DNA of 64,000 nucleotides from JABDGM01 sp046349975 (GCA_046349975.1 JAXMBH010000001.1:186001-250000); one strand, 5' to 3'; shown: positions 8,711-17,546, counted from the first letter of the stretch. Numbers and translations are program-made. The notes: generated from the sequence alone by a model not told the origin.

Positions 8711-8872
8711 ATGCGCAAGACTGTCTACGAATGGCTCGATGCCAACCGCAAAGGCACGGCCCCCAACAAAAAACGCCGCCCCCAAAAACCGATCAACCCC
8801 ACCACCGCCAACGACACGACGCCGCCTTCACCCACCCACCCCCGCAGCACCAAACGCCGCAAACCCAAATAA
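8711..8872 (+). CDS. Small basic Pro/Lys-rich protein, 53 aa, unknown
   Basis: ATG at 8711 gives MRKTVYEWLDANRKGTAPNK followed by a Pro/Thr/Lys/Arg-rich tail ending STKRRKPK. The upstream AGG is weak as a ribosome site. The strong positive charge suggests nucleic-acid binding, but no domain is recognisable. It follows the 49-aa gene by 110 bp and is preceded by the same palindrome. It may be a spurious frame. Confidence 0.4.
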   Translation: MRKTVYEWLDANRKGTAPNKKRRPQKPINPTTANDTTPPSPTHPRSTKRRKPK

Positions 8873-9178
8873 ACTCGCCTGCGTTTAGCGTCGGCGCCAA
8901 CCCTGCACCGGTTGCCGCCCAACCCGCTCGGTCTCCCTCCGTCACCCACAGCCCCCAACTTCGTGGCGCTAGCGCCGCACGCGATAATCTGCGCAAACCT
9001 GTTCAGGCGATAGCCCCGTCGTATTGCCGCCGCCCCGCCGGGCACCATAATCCGGCCCACAATTTGCGAAACAACTCCGCCAAAAACCGGTTTAGAGAAG
9101 TGCGGTCACGCGCGTTCGTCGCTCGCGCGCTGCCACACGCAACCGCTTGGAACAATTCAACCAAAACGGAGTAGAGCC
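8873..9178. other. Intergenic gap, 306 bp
   Basis: Apart from a short GGCGC-TA-GCGCC palindrome near 8963 I see nothing. It should contain the promoter of the EF-hand gene. Confidence 0.5.
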
Positions 9179-9424
9179 ATGTCCCTTCGTCGCATTACGT
9201 TTGCCGTTCTTAGCTCGTTCCTGCTGGTCACGTGCAGCTCATGCAGCCTCGCCGGCTTCGACCAAAACGGCGACGGTACCGTCACCCGCGACGAATTCCT
9301 CTCCACACTCGCCGACTTCGTCTGCGGCGACGACCAAACCGAAACCCCCACCGATAACGGCGCAACCTCCAACGAAACACCGACCGACCAAACTCCCTCA
9401 ACCGATACGTCGACGGCCAACTAG
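9179..9424 (+). CDS. Small exported EF-hand protein
   Basis: 81 aa, ATG with GGAG (9168-9171) 7 nt upstream. Residues 1-24 are a signal peptide with several Cys near its end (VTCSSC), so it may be a lipoprotein, though no standard lipobox fits well. It is followed by one canonical EF-hand loop, DQNGDGTVTRDE, in which the Ca2+-ligand positions are filled. The last 30 residues are a Thr/Asp/Pro-rich tail. A single exported EF-hand suggests Ca2+-dependent adhesion or pairing with a partner; this is inferred. Confidence 0.7.
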   Translation: MSLRRITFAVLSSFLLVTCSSCSLAGFDQNGDGTVTRDEFLSTLADFVCGDDQTETPTDNGATSNETPTDQTPSTDTSTAN

Positions 9425-9490
9425 CCCCGTCGCCACTTCACTGCGAAGCCACTCCACTGCGACGCCACTTCGCCGTACGACCCTCAGCGG

Positions 9491-9512
9491 ACTGGTCGCT
9501 TCAGCGACCAGT
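9491..9512. repeat. GGAC-footed palindrome copy
   Basis: A perfect ACTGGTCGCT/AGCGACCAGT palindrome with TC centre, preceded by CGG, lies about 65 bp after the EF-hand gene. Confidence 0.75.
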
Positions 9513-10243
9513 GCCCCAGACCCGTCGCCTCAGCAGCGCCCTAACCCGCCTGCTCAAGTGCGCATCACTCGTCAGCGGTTCGCTCACCCCCATCTCCCGC
9601 GTTACCACGAAAGAAATGCAATCCGTCAGCGACCCATTCCTGATCCGCCCGTTGCGCGAACAGTTTAAAGCCGCAACACCACTTTGCCGTTCTCGATATC
9701 TCCTTGGTAGGATGTCTCGACCCTTCCGCCTGCCAGTTTCGTCGCCCCGGCAATTCTCCCTCGCGGACCATCGATCGGCGACATAAATCCGCCGCCAGCG
9801 CCGCCTGCCGCTCACCTCGCCCGAAACTGACGATTGCCACCGCTCCCGGCTCCGGAATATTCCACGTCACCCCCAATTGCCTCGAGCGCATTGCTCCCAG
9901 ATTGCAGGCCCGGCCGCCGTCGGATGCGGTTCATCCCCAAACCCAGGCTTGTTCGGGATCAGCCATGACCATGCCGCGGTAGATACAGCGTTCGCCAGCC
10001 GATCGCTCACTAATTCGCAATTGGCAATCGCGAACCCGCACGTGGGGCTCCGAGAGCTTTCCCGCCGTCCAATCGCAGCGGCGAAGACGCCCGAAAAAAT
10101 CCGCGCTGCAGTCCCATTTTTTTGTTGATTTGATGCCACCACTTATGCTACGCTCATCCCCACAATACTGAACGCATGTCCCCAACCAAAAACATTCCGG
10201 CCCCCCCGGCCCCCAGCGCCCAGCCCCCACCCCAGCCCCCCAA

Positions 10244-10299
10244 CATCCAACATCCAACATCTAGCATCTAGCATCTAGCATCTAGCATCCAGCATCCCA
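10244..10299. repeat. 7-bp tandem repeat, eight units
   Basis: Units CATCCAA, CATCTAG (four times), CATCCAG and CATCCCA follow without spacing, ending 15 bp before the HTH gene. The region upstream is a C-rich tract. This kind of short tandem repeat can vary in copy number. Confidence 0.85.
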
Positions 10300-10314
10300 C
10301 CCCCAAGAACAAAC

Positions 10315-11007
10315 ATGCCATCACCCGACCCCGCGCCCCGCCGCCCCGGCCGCCCACGTACGCTCGACGACACCAAGCGCCGCCAAATCTGCGTCCTCAT
10401 CGCCTCCGGCTGCACCATCGCCGATGCCGCCCGCGTCGTCCGCTGCGCGGTCAGCACGATCCACCGCGAAAGAAAGCAAAACAAAAAGTTCCGCGCCCAA
10501 CTCCGCCGCGCCGAAATGCGGGCCCAAATGCAACCGCTTCGCGCGATGCGCAAAGCCATCAACACGCACTGGCGGGCTGCCGGCTGGTGGCTCGAACGCA
10601 CCCACCCGGAACGCTTCTCCCGCCAAAATCCCGCGCGGTTCGGCCCCACGCACGCCCGTGCCCTTATGGACGACATCCTCACCCTCATCGACGACGAGAA
10701 CATCCATCCGCTCCAAGCCAACCGCCTCAAACAGCGTGTCCTCGCGGCCATGGAATTCGCCATGCTCACCACGTGGAGTACGAAACGCTCCTACCGCTGC
10801 CTCCGTCGGGCCATCGACTACCGCGAAAAGAAAGAGCACCCACCCCTGACGATGCCGACCTGGCCCGACGAGCGAATTGTGCCAGTGTCGATGCCCACTA
10901 CGACCGGGCCGTCCGACATTGTCCACATGTCGCTCGCCTCCGCCCGCAACAGCCCATCCAACGACGCCAACGGTTCGAGTTTTGACACACGAGGCCAAAG
11001 TAAATGA
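10315..11007 (+). CDS. Helix-turn-helix DNA-binding protein
   Basis: 230 aa, ATG at 10315, no clear ribosome site. The N-terminus has an AT-hook-like PRRPGRPR, then a resolvase-type HTH (about 22-55: RRQICVLIASGCTIADAARVV). The middle holds WWLERTHPERFSR, a motif seen in small phage-terminase-like and related HTH proteins. The C-terminus is low-complexity. It is probably a DNA-binding regulator or domesticated phage-type protein; the target is unknown. A 7-bp tandem repeat lies directly upstream, so expression could be phase-variable; this is speculative. Confidence 0.65.
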   Translation: MPSPDPAPRRPGRPRTLDDTKRRQICVLIASGCTIADAARVVRCAVSTIHRERKQNKKFRAQLRRAEMRAQMQPLRAMRKAINTHWRAAGWWLERTHPERFSRQNPARFGPTHARALMDDILTLIDDENIHPLQANRLKQRVLAAMEFAMLTTWSTKRSYRCLRRAIDYREKKEHPPLTMPTWPDERIVPVSMPTTTGPSDIVHMSLASARNSPSNDANGSSFDTRGQSK

Positions 11008-11320
11008 TCCGAGTCACCACCCAGCTCGTCGCCGTAACCCCCGTCCTGATCGGCACTTGGACGAACGGCACAACGACTCGCTCCGGGCAATTTTGCAATA
11101 AAAAATCGACTTTCACGCGAGTAGCAAAACTCTGCCCTCACCGCCACACACTCCTGAAACCACCAATCGCCGCGATGCTACCTGTCGCCGGAGCTTTGCC
11201 GCCCTCCCGCCCCTCGACTCCCCTCAAAATCGCTTGGAACCCCCATCTACCCTGACTATGCTAAAAGTTGGCCGACTACAGCCACCTGAGCGGAACCAGA
11301 ACCCGAACCCGAAATTTGCC
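11008..11320. other. Intergenic gap, 313 bp
   Basis: A frame of 83 codons starting at 11004 overlaps the HTH stop but has no ribosome site or protein-like composition. I see no other feature. Confidence 0.5.
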
Positions 11321-12280
11321 ATGACCGCCAAGAATCTTCTCTCGACAATCACCGCCCTGCTGATTGCCGTTGCCTCGCTGCCACATCTTGCCCGCGCTGC
11401 CGACGCCGGCAAGTCGACCGAACCCGCCATCGACCTCTTCGATGCCATCGACAGCAACCAGGTCGATGCCAAGTTCATCGCCAAAAACGACCACGATGCC
11501 CGCGTGCTGTTGAAAAATACCTCGGGCAAGCCGCTCAGCCTCAAAATGCCCGCCGCCTTCGCCGGCGTGCCGCTCGCCCAATTCGGTGGCGGTGGCGGTG
11601 GCCGGGTTGGTGGCGGCGGCGGTAGCCGAGGCTCCACCAGCACCGGCGGTGGCGGCGGCCAGCAGAGTGTCGGCGGTGGCGGCCTCGGTGGCGGCGGAGG
11701 TATCGGCGGCGGTGGTGGTGGCGGCGGCTTCTTCAGCCTCCCACCCGAGGAAACTGCCAAGCTCGACGTTGAAGTCGTCTGTCTCGATCACGGCCTCCGC
11801 ACTCCTAGCGGATCCGCCGTCTACAAGCTCGTGCCGGCTGACACCTTCCTCGAAGATCGCCCGGCAGTCGTCGAACTCCTGAAAGCCTTCGGCCGCGGCG
11901 ACCTCAAGCACGGCGCCGTCCAAGCCGCCGCCTGGAACCTCAACAGCGGCCTCACCTGGGACCAGCTCCGCACGAAGCTCACCGGCACCCGCCGCAGCCC
12001 GAGCCGCGCGCCATACTTCACCGCCGACGAAATCCGCGCCGGCATGGCCTACGCCAGCGAAGCAACGCGCCTCGCGGAAGCCAATGCCGCCGATTACGCT
12101 GCCGCCAAGAAAGCCCGCGCTGAGAAAGCCGCGAAGGCCGCACGAGAAGCGAGCGAAGCGAAGAGCACCACCGACGATTCCAATCAGCCCGCGCCGAAAA
12201 CAGACGACGTCAAAGCGAAGGAATCGGCGCCAACCGATGTCGCCCCTGAGGCGACCAACTCGACCGAAGCCCAAAGCTGA
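11321..12280 (+). CDS. Exported glycine-rich protein, unknown function
   Basis: 319 aa. The ATG at 11321 is chosen because it directly starts a signal peptide (MTAKNLLSTITALLIAVASL, cleavage after ARA); longer in-frame starts add an unlikely leader. After a short domain with beta-like character come about 60 residues that are almost all Gly with scattered Ser/Gln/Val (about 88-150), then a second folded region (FFSLPPEETAKLDVEVVCLD, then about 100 residues) and an Ala/Lys/Glu-rich helical tail. I recognise no family. An envelope location is inferred from the signal peptide. Confidence 0.75.
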   Translation: MTAKNLLSTITALLIAVASLPHLARAADAGKSTEPAIDLFDAIDSNQVDAKFIAKNDHDARVLLKNTSGKPLSLKMPAAFAGVPLAQFGGGGGGRVGGGGGSRGSTSTGGGGGQQSVGGGGLGGGGGIGGGGGGGGFFSLPPEETAKLDVEVVCLDHGLRTPSGSAVYKLVPADTFLEDRPAVVELLKAFGRGDLKHGAVQAAAWNLNSGLTWDQLRTKLTGTRRSPSRAPYFTADEIRAGMAYASEATRLAEANAADYAAAKKARAEKAAKAAREASEAKSTTDDSNQPAPKTDDVKAKESAPTDVAPEATNSTEAQS

Positions 12281-12371
12281 CGTGCGATTCAGCGATCGGA
12301 CCGCACCAAACGCAAGCCGGAGCCCTAGGCCCGCTTGCCGTTCAGCTCAATCACCGGAGTTTTCGCGCGAC

Positions 12372-14078
12372 TCATGCCGCGCGCATCTCCTCCACCTCCA
12401 ACTCCCGAATCGTCGCCAGTAGCCGCCGGATTTCTGCCTGGTAATCCGTCCGCTCAATGTGCCACTGCGACTCCATTTGCTCGTAGTGGAGCTGTTGCCG
12501 ATCGAGTTCCTGTTCTCGCGCCACCAACCGCGACGATTGGGCCTCGATGTCGCTATGCCGCCGTTCTGCCCACGCGCTCAATTCAGACCGTTTTGCCTCA
12601 AGCCCCTTCAGCTGCTGTGATAGATCACCTCGAACCTGCTCGAGTTGCTCCGCTCGCTCTGTCAGCTCCTCGAGCGTTAGCCGATAGTGGTCCGCAAGCT
12701 TCGACCGCACCTGCGCGATCGACCGCGATAAGCTCGCCGGCGCGAGCGCACCAGAGAGTTGGGCCCAAGTCTCCTCGGTCGCCAACCGCATCTCCAGTAC
12801 TTCTCGCTGGGTTGCCCGCAGTTCCGACTGCAGTTGCACGAGGGAATTCTCACGAGCATCCAGTTCCGCCTCACGCTGCTCCAACTGCTGCGTGCGATGC
12901 TGCACCTCGTTGTTGGCAACCTGCTGCTGCGCCGCAATCGTCCGCCGCTCACGCACCAGTTGCTCTTCGAGTTGCCGCCGCTGATTCGCCAACTCCCGCA
13001 GCCCGTCGGCAAGTTCCTGTTTCTCCTGGCCCAATTGCGACTCGGCTTCGTCCAAGTACCGGCATCGCGCCGAGTACTTGCGAGCCTCTTCCTGCAGCGA
13101 GTGCATCCGCTCTTCCGTCACGCCCAGTCGCTCGTAGCGCTCGATCGCCGCTTCAATCTCTTGTTGCCGATACCCCAGTTGCCGCTCCGCCGCATCCAAC
13201 TCGGCCGTCCGCTTCCCGATCTCCGAAAGCGACTTCCGCAGCTCGGCCCGCTCTATTTCCAACTCGCCTGCCCGCTCTCGCAGCGCGTCGGTCTGTTGTT
13301 CGAGCTCATCGCTCTGCGCTTGCAGCCGCGCTTCCCAATCGCCGATCTTCGCCTCGCGCCGCTCAACTTCGGAAATGCGTTCCTCCGCCCGCGCTTTGTC
13401 GGAGATCATCTCGTCGATATCGCGATACAACTGCGCCTGCCGTTGATCCAGCTCGCGATGCCGCGATTCCACCGCCGCTTCGCGCTCCTGCAACTTCGCA
13501 TTACGGGCATCCCACGCGGCCCGATCTTCATCAAGCGACTCCAGCCGCGCCTGAATCTCGGTCTCTTTATCCTCAATCTCGGCCAGTTGATTCTGCAGCC
13601 GACGCTCGCGCTCAGCCAGTGCCTCTTCGCGAACCTTGGTCAATTCCTTCGAACGAGCCTCAGCCGCCGCTTCGCGCACGACGATCTCTTGCTCGCGTAC
13701 TGTTATTGCTTCACCCCGGTCATCGAGCTGTTGCTGCCGCTCGGCCAGCCATTCCCGCGCACTCTCCCACTTCGCCTTCAGGTCAGCTTCTTGCGCTTCG
13801 AGTTCACTGTGGCGGCGATCCAGCGCCGCTTGTTCGTTCTGCAGCCGATCGGCCAGTTGCGCTGCATGCTCGCGCAGTTGATCCAGCGACTGCTCCACGA
13901 TGCTGCTCGCCAGGCTCAATGGTTGATCGATCGGTGCTTCGGCATTCGCCGGCGATGCAACAACATATTGGCCCACGGCTTTCAACACCCGTCGCGGTCC
14001 GGCATGCGGCGGATCCACACGCAGCTCATTCCCAATGTTGGCGGGGCGCTCGAGCGAGTTCTGTTCTGAGCCACTCAT
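12372..14078 (-). CDS. Long coiled-coil protein
   Basis: 568 aa. After about 60 residues the sequence is almost wholly heptad-like, rich in Glu, Gln, Arg, Ala and Leu (for example LERREAKI-type and QQEIEAAIERYERL segments), with no membrane helix or signal peptide. It resembles cytoplasmic SMC-like or scaffold coiled-coil proteins but has no ATPase motif. It could be structural or polarity-related; function unknown. A 599-codon frame on the opposite strand is a by-product of its biased composition. It is followed by convergent genes and stands alone. Confidence 0.8.
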   Translation of the reverse strand: MSGSEQNSLERPANIGNELRVDPPHAGPRRVLKAVGQYVVASPANAEAPIDQPLSLASSIVEQSLDQLREHAAQLADRLQNEQAALDRRHSELEAQEADLKAKWESAREWLAERQQQLDDRGEAITVREQEIVVREAAAEARSKELTKVREEALAERERRLQNQLAEIEDKETEIQARLESLDEDRAAWDARNAKLQEREAAVESRHRELDQRQAQLYRDIDEMISDKARAEERISEVERREAKIGDWEARLQAQSDELEQQTDALRERAGELEIERAELRKSLSEIGKRTAELDAAERQLGYRQQEIEAAIERYERLGVTEERMHSLQEEARKYSARCRYLDEAESQLGQEKQELADGLRELANQRRQLEEQLVRERRTIAAQQQVANNEVQHRTQQLEQREAELDARENSLVQLQSELRATQREVLEMRLATEETWAQLSGALAPASLSRSIAQVRSKLADHYRLTLEELTERAEQLEQVRGDLSQQLKGLEAKRSELSAWAERRHSDIEAQSSRLVAREQELDRQQLHYEQMESQWHIERTDYQAEIRRLLATIRELEVEEMRAA

Positions 14079-14310
14079 GCGAGGAGACCTTAGGAGCTAA
14101 GGGAGGACGTTGGCCGCAAAGTCGCACTAAATAGCGGCATTTACTCCCACTCCATCGGCCGCGAAGGCGGAAAACTCCACCACAATCGGTACAGATTCAC
14201 AACGGCGCGGAAGCCAGGGGATTTGGCGACGAAGGGCAGCTTAACGTTCGCCAGCAGTGTTATCACCGCCAGCATTCGTGCATCCCGGCGGCGATGGCAG
14301 CGCCAGCAGA

Positions 14311-14351
14311 GCGCAAAACAAAACGCGGTGCAACGAAATCGCTGCACCGCG
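14311..14351 (-). terminator. Terminator of the thioredoxin gene
   Basis: A perfect 9-bp stem (14324-14332 with 14343-14351, CGCGGTGCA/TGCACCGCG) is followed on the minus strand by TTTTGTTTTG, 30 bp past the stop. Confidence 0.9.
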
Positions 14352-14381
14352 CCCGTATTCGAATATTTGATGGTCGCCGTG

Positions 14382-14705
14382 TCAGACCTTCGCCGCGTCG
14401 ATCGCTTGCTGCAACCTCGTCTTGGGCTGTACGCCCACGAAGCGGTCAATGACCTCGCCGTTCTTGAACAGCATCAGCGTGGGAATGCTGCTCACACCGT
14501 AGCTCTGCGCCGAGTTCGGCGCTTCATCAACATTCAGCTTACCAATCTTGATGCTGCCTTGGTTCTCACCGGCGAGTTGTTCAATGACCGGCGCGATCTG
14601 GCGGCAGGGGCCGCACCACGGGGCCCAGAAATCGACGAGCACCGGCTCATTGGATTGGAGCACTTCGCTCTCGAAATTGTTGTCATCAAATTCGGGCACG
14701 CCCAT
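14382..14705 (-). CDS. trxA: Thioredoxin
   Basis: 107 aa, full family length. The active site WCGPC (residues 30-34) sits in FWAPWCGPCRQIAPVIE, and the cis-Pro is in SSIPTLMLFKNG. GGAGAT lies 7 nt before the ATG. It is a cytoplasmic disulfide reductase serving ribonucleotide reductase, peroxiredoxins and others. The gene has its own terminator and is divergent from a redoxin-family gene across a GTAG-hairpin repeat. Confidence 0.95.
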   Translation of the reverse strand: MGVPEFDDNNFESEVLQSNEPVLVDFWAPWCGPCRQIAPVIEQLAGENQGSIKIGKLNVDEAPNSAQSYGVSSIPTLMLFKNGEVIDRFVGVQPKTRLQQAIDAAKV

Positions 14706-14800
14706 CGCAACGATCTCCTATGCACAAAAAGCGGTTTGTTCGCCGTGAATTATAGAGGCCGGGCAAGGGGTGTCAACGACGCCGCATTTGGCGGCTCGAG

Positions 14801-14856
14801 TGTAGGCCTCTCGCTCCGCGAGAGGCAAAAACATCTCGCGGAGCGAGATGACTACA
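14801..14856. repeat. Inverted GTAG hairpin pair (REPIN-like), 56 bp
   Basis: TGTAG then GCCTCTCGC-TCC-GCGAGAGGC, a 7-nt spacer, then an inverted hairpin (TCTCGC-GGA-GCGAGA) ending CTACA. It has the same foot and TCC loop as the GGCACGC family but a different stem. It lies in the divergent promoter region between trxA and the redoxin gene. Confidence 0.8.
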
Positions 14857-14945
14857 TTGCCCCCGCTCCGCTGGCCATTGCCGCCGCCACCGCGATTCGG
14901 AATACTGACAAGGCTAAGACCCGCGTGGTTCACAAGGAGAAACCC

Positions 14946-15524
14946 ATGGCACGAACCCCCAGCACCATGTTGCCGCTCGGCACCGCCGCTCCAGATTTCG
15001 CACTCGTTAATGTCGACGGCCGCACGGTTTCGCTCGCCGACTTTGCCGGCAAACCCGCGCTGCTGGTCATGTTCATCTGCAACCACTGCCCGTTCGTAAA
15101 ACACCTGGCCGACGCCCTCGCCCAATTCGCGGCCGAGTACCTGCCGCGGGGTCTGGCGGTCGTCGCCATCAACTCGAACGACGTCGCCACACATCCAGCC
15201 GACTCGCCCGAGCAGATGGTGCACGAGGCCGAACAGCGCGGCTATCCCTTTCCTTATCTCTACGACGAGACTCAGGAGGTCGCGAAGGCGTACCACGCCG
15301 CGTGCACGCCCGACTTCTTCCTCTTCGATGGCGATCGCAAACTCGTCTATCGCGGCCAATTCGACAGCAGCCGGCCGGACAGCGGCATACCAGTCACAGG
15401 CGCCGACATGCGAGCGGCCGTCGACGCGGTTCTCGCTGGCCAGAAGCCAAGTGAGAAGCAGCTACCGAGCATCGGCTGCAATATTAAGTGGATACCGGGC
15501 AACGAGCCGGAGTATTTCAAATAG
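14946..15524 (+). CDS. Thioredoxin-family redoxin with CNHC site
   Basis: 192 aa. The ATG at 14946 follows AAGGAG with 6-nt spacing; the much longer upstream frame is rejected. It has an AhpC/TSA-Redoxin fold: PDFALVNVDGRTVSLADFAG, then FICNHCPFVKH with redox Cys45 and Cys48, and the cis-Pro region ACTPDFFLFD. It ends with SIGCNIKWIPGNEPEYFK, typical of the PRX_like1 group. It probably acts as a thiol oxidoreductase or peroxidase-like protein; the substrate is unknown. No signal peptide, so cytoplasmic. Confidence 0.88.
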   Translation: MARTPSTMLPLGTAAPDFALVNVDGRTVSLADFAGKPALLVMFICNHCPFVKHLADALAQFAAEYLPRGLAVVAINSNDVATHPADSPEQMVHEAEQRGYPFPYLYDETQEVAKAYHAACTPDFFLFDGDRKLVYRGQFDSSRPDSGIPVTGADMRAAVDAVLAGQKPSEKQLPSIGCNIKWIPGNEPEYFK

Positions 15525-15700
15525 GTCCGCCAATTGCTGATGACCAGGAGGGCGACTGAATTCTCACGAATTCAAGTACATCTGCTTGCGATGACCCGAT
15601 GTCGCTAGCACGGCAGAGCGGCCTTTACCCGCACATCGCTTAACCGCTATCCTCCGCGCGCGGCCGCCTTGGCCGCTCTACTCAACGTACACGATTGGAG

Positions 15701-15762
15701 CCACAGAGATCACAGAGCACACTGAGAGTGGCGATCGCAATCTCAGTGAACTCGGTGTTCTT
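15701..15762. repeat. Imperfect inverted repeat between genes
   Basis: The arms centre on ACTGAGA (15721-15727) and TCTCAGT (15741-15747), flanked by AGAGATCACAGAG and CTCGGTGTTCTT. It belongs to a class of dispersed 'cacagagatcacagag' sequences common in planctomycete intergenic DNA (from memory). It precedes the next gene by 40 bp. Confidence 0.5.
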
Positions 15763-15801
15763 AGCGGCATCCTGCTTTGGTTCTCAAAGCATGGAGGAGT
15801 T

Positions 15802-16602
15802 ATGAAGCGCGGGTCTCATCATTTGTCTCGTCACCTTGCCACCTCGCTGATCGCGATCTTGTTTGGCAGCGCCGTCGCATTAAACGCCACCGCCGCCGAA
15901 GCCTTTCGCATTCAAACGAAGATCTACGTTGGCGACGAGAAGGAGCCAGCGAGCAAGACGACCACGATGTTCCAGAACGGCATCGTCTATGACTTCCTTG
16001 AAGAGCCAGAGCAAACGGCCGTGTTCCGCAAGCCAAACGGCGATCGGCCCGGCCGGTTCATTCTGCTCAACGACAAGGAACGCGTGCAGACTGAGATCTC
16101 GACCGAGCAACTCTCGACCGCCATGCAGAACCTCACCCATTGGGCCGCTCAGCAGAAAAATCCGTTCCTGCAATTCTCCGCGAACCCGAAGTTCGACGAA
16201 ACGTTCGACCGCAACACCGGCAACCTCGTGCTAAAGCACGACCTGGAAACGTACACGGTCGAAACGACGCCGGTGTCGTTGCACCAAGATGCGCTGGTCG
16301 ACTTCCGTGAGTTCCTCGATTGGTACACGCAGCTCAACACGCTGCTTACCGCCGGCAACCCACCGAACCCGCGGCTCAAGCTCAACGACGCGCTCGCGCG
16401 CCGCAAGGTCATCGCTACCAAGGTCGAACTCAAACGCGGCGGCGAAGACCCGATCCGCGCCGAGCACGAGTTCACCTGGCGCTTGTCGCAAGACGACTTG
16501 CAACGCATCGAAGCCGTTCAAGAAGGCCTCACCGCCTACCGGCAGGTCAACAACCAAGAGTTCCAACAACTCGCGCAGCCGGTAGCGACGAAGAAGAAGT
16601 AG
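15802..16602 (+). CDS. Exported protein, unknown function
   Basis: 266 aa, ATG with GGAGGAG just upstream. It has a signal peptide of about 32 residues (ending ATAAEA). The mature part starts FRIQTKIYVGDEKEPASKTT, which reads like a beta-rich domain carrying lines such as GRFILLNDKERVQTEIST and FQFSANPKF-like strands, and ends in Lys. It resembles planctomycete exported hypotheticals with a LolA-like sheet, but I cannot assign a family. It stands as a single gene. Confidence 0.75.
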   Translation: MKRGSHHLSRHLATSLIAILFGSAVALNATAAEAFRIQTKIYVGDEKEPASKTTTMFQNGIVYDFLEEPEQTAVFRKPNGDRPGRFILLNDKERVQTEISTEQLSTAMQNLTHWAAQQKNPFLQFSANPKFDETFDRNTGNLVLKHDLETYTVETTPVSLHQDALVDFREFLDWYTQLNTLLTAGNPPNPRLKLNDALARRKVIATKVELKRGGEDPIRAEHEFTWRLSQDDLQRIEAVQEGLTAYRQVNNQEFQQLAQPVATKKK

Positions 16603-16994
16603 CGATTGGAAAGAGCTGCCGCCGCTTGCTGCGTGATGCATCCCAATAGACTCCCCATAATTGGCTGCCAAATTGGCTGCAGAATTCTGGGTGTTTGCGT
16701 CATTGGTGCCACTCTTGCACCTGCCAAAATGGCGATCTGCATAGCGATGCGCCCTACGTCACGATTGTAAGTGCATATCTAAAAATGGGTTGCGCTGCAT
16801 ATGCGGTCAGTTGGGCGAGCCCGTTCGTGAATCGGCACGGGCGCTGCTTTATACCCTTTCACAACGCCGGCCGGCTGCCTCAATGCGAGAGCGATGGCCG
16901 GCGGTAGGCGAGATGATTGCGGGCGCTGCGGCGCTCTGCGGGATAACCCCAAGAACTTAGAGCAATTGAATCGCAGGAAGGAAAGGAGAAAAGT
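16603..16994. other. Intergenic gap, 392 bp, upstream of hsp20
   Basis: It is less GC-rich than its neighbours. I looked for a CIRCE/HrcA-type inverted repeat and DnaA boxes and found neither. It should hold the hsp20 promoter. It lies inside the GC-skew transition. Confidence 0.5.
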
Positions 16995-17423
16995 ATGAAC
17001 CGCACTTTGCAGAGGAATCGTTTGGGTCAGGTGTTGCCGGGCAGCTTTCCGGAACTCGACAACCTGTTCAATCACTTCTTCCGCGCTGAGGAAGTCGCCA
17101 CATGGCGGGCACCCGCTTCCATTTGGGAAGCCGAGAATGTGTTCCACATCGAGGTCGACGCCCCCGGCGTGACGAAGGAAGACGTTGAGTTGACGTTCGA
17201 CAAGGGTGCGCTCCAGATCACACTCGAGCGAAAGGCCCCCGAAGGCGAACGGACCAATTGGCACAACGAACGTGGCTACGGCAAGGTCTCGCGCAGCGTA
17301 TCGCTGCCGGAGACAGTGGATCCGAACACGATTACGGCCGAACTCACGAACGGTGTGCTGCACGTAACGATCACGAAGCTGCCGGAAGCGCAGCCGAAGA
17401 AGATTGACGTGAAGGTGTCGTAA
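16995..17423 (+). CDS. Small heat-shock protein, Hsp20/alpha-crystallin family
   Basis: 142 aa, ATG preceded by AAGGAG about 6 nt away. The alpha-crystallin domain (about 40-135) starts WRAPASIWEAENVFHIEVDA, includes PGVTKEDVELTFDKGALQI and ends with the NGVLHVTITKL signature plus a KKIDVKV tail. It is an ATP-independent holdase for unfolded proteins in the cytoplasm. A strong terminator lies 120 bp downstream, then a REP-like pair. Confidence 0.94.
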   Translation: MNRTLQRNRLGQVLPGSFPELDNLFNHFFRAEEVATWRAPASIWEAENVFHIEVDAPGVTKEDVELTFDKGALQITLERKAPEGERTNWHNERGYGKVSRSVSLPETVDPNTITAELTNGVLHVTITKLPEAQPKKIDVKVS

Positions 17424-17546
17424 GTCGGAGCGTGGTTATGGAGACCTTCGGTCGAAGGCGTGCGGGGTCGGGAGACCCGCGCACAGCGCGGCCGAGTGAC
17501 TGCCAAATGATTGGGTGGCACGTGGCTCGTGACACCAAACCAGGTG

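Larger units (their letters stand above)
9425..10314. other. 890-bp stretch without a supported gene
   Basis: It contains a GGAC-footed palindrome (9491-9512) and, at the right end, a 7-bp tandem repeat (10244-10299). On the minus strand two overlapping frames of about 90-109 codons (9565-9891 and 9867-10142) encode protein-like strings, one including TWNIPEPGAVAIVSFG, which resembles a PEP-CTERM motif but lacks the following TM helix. They could be remains of a decayed gene. No ribosome site or domain supports them. Confidence 0.4.

Noticed and set aside
9565..10142. Two overlapping minus-strand frames with a PEP-like motif (IPEPGAVAIVSFG)
   Set aside because: No TM helix after the motif, no ribosome site, frames disagree; at best a decayed gene.
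11004..11255. An 83-codon frame overlapping the HTH stop
   Set aside because: No ribosome site and unconvincing composition.
10321..12274. Long minus-strand frames opposite the HTH and glycine-rich genes
   Set aside because: Mirror frames caused by C-rich codon use; no domains or starts.
12335..14134. A 599-codon open frame on the + strand opposite the coiled-coil gene
   Set aside because: Composition is Arg/Ala/Ser/Pro-rich without protein-like motifs; it comes from codon bias of the minus-strand gene.
14223..14945. Upstream extension of the redoxin gene
   Set aside because: It overlaps trxA on the other strand and a repeat; AAGGAG precedes the inner ATG at 14946.
16603..16994. CIRCE element or origin with DnaA boxes
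   Set aside because: No inverted repeat of the CIRCE type and no TTATNCACA-like boxes were seen.
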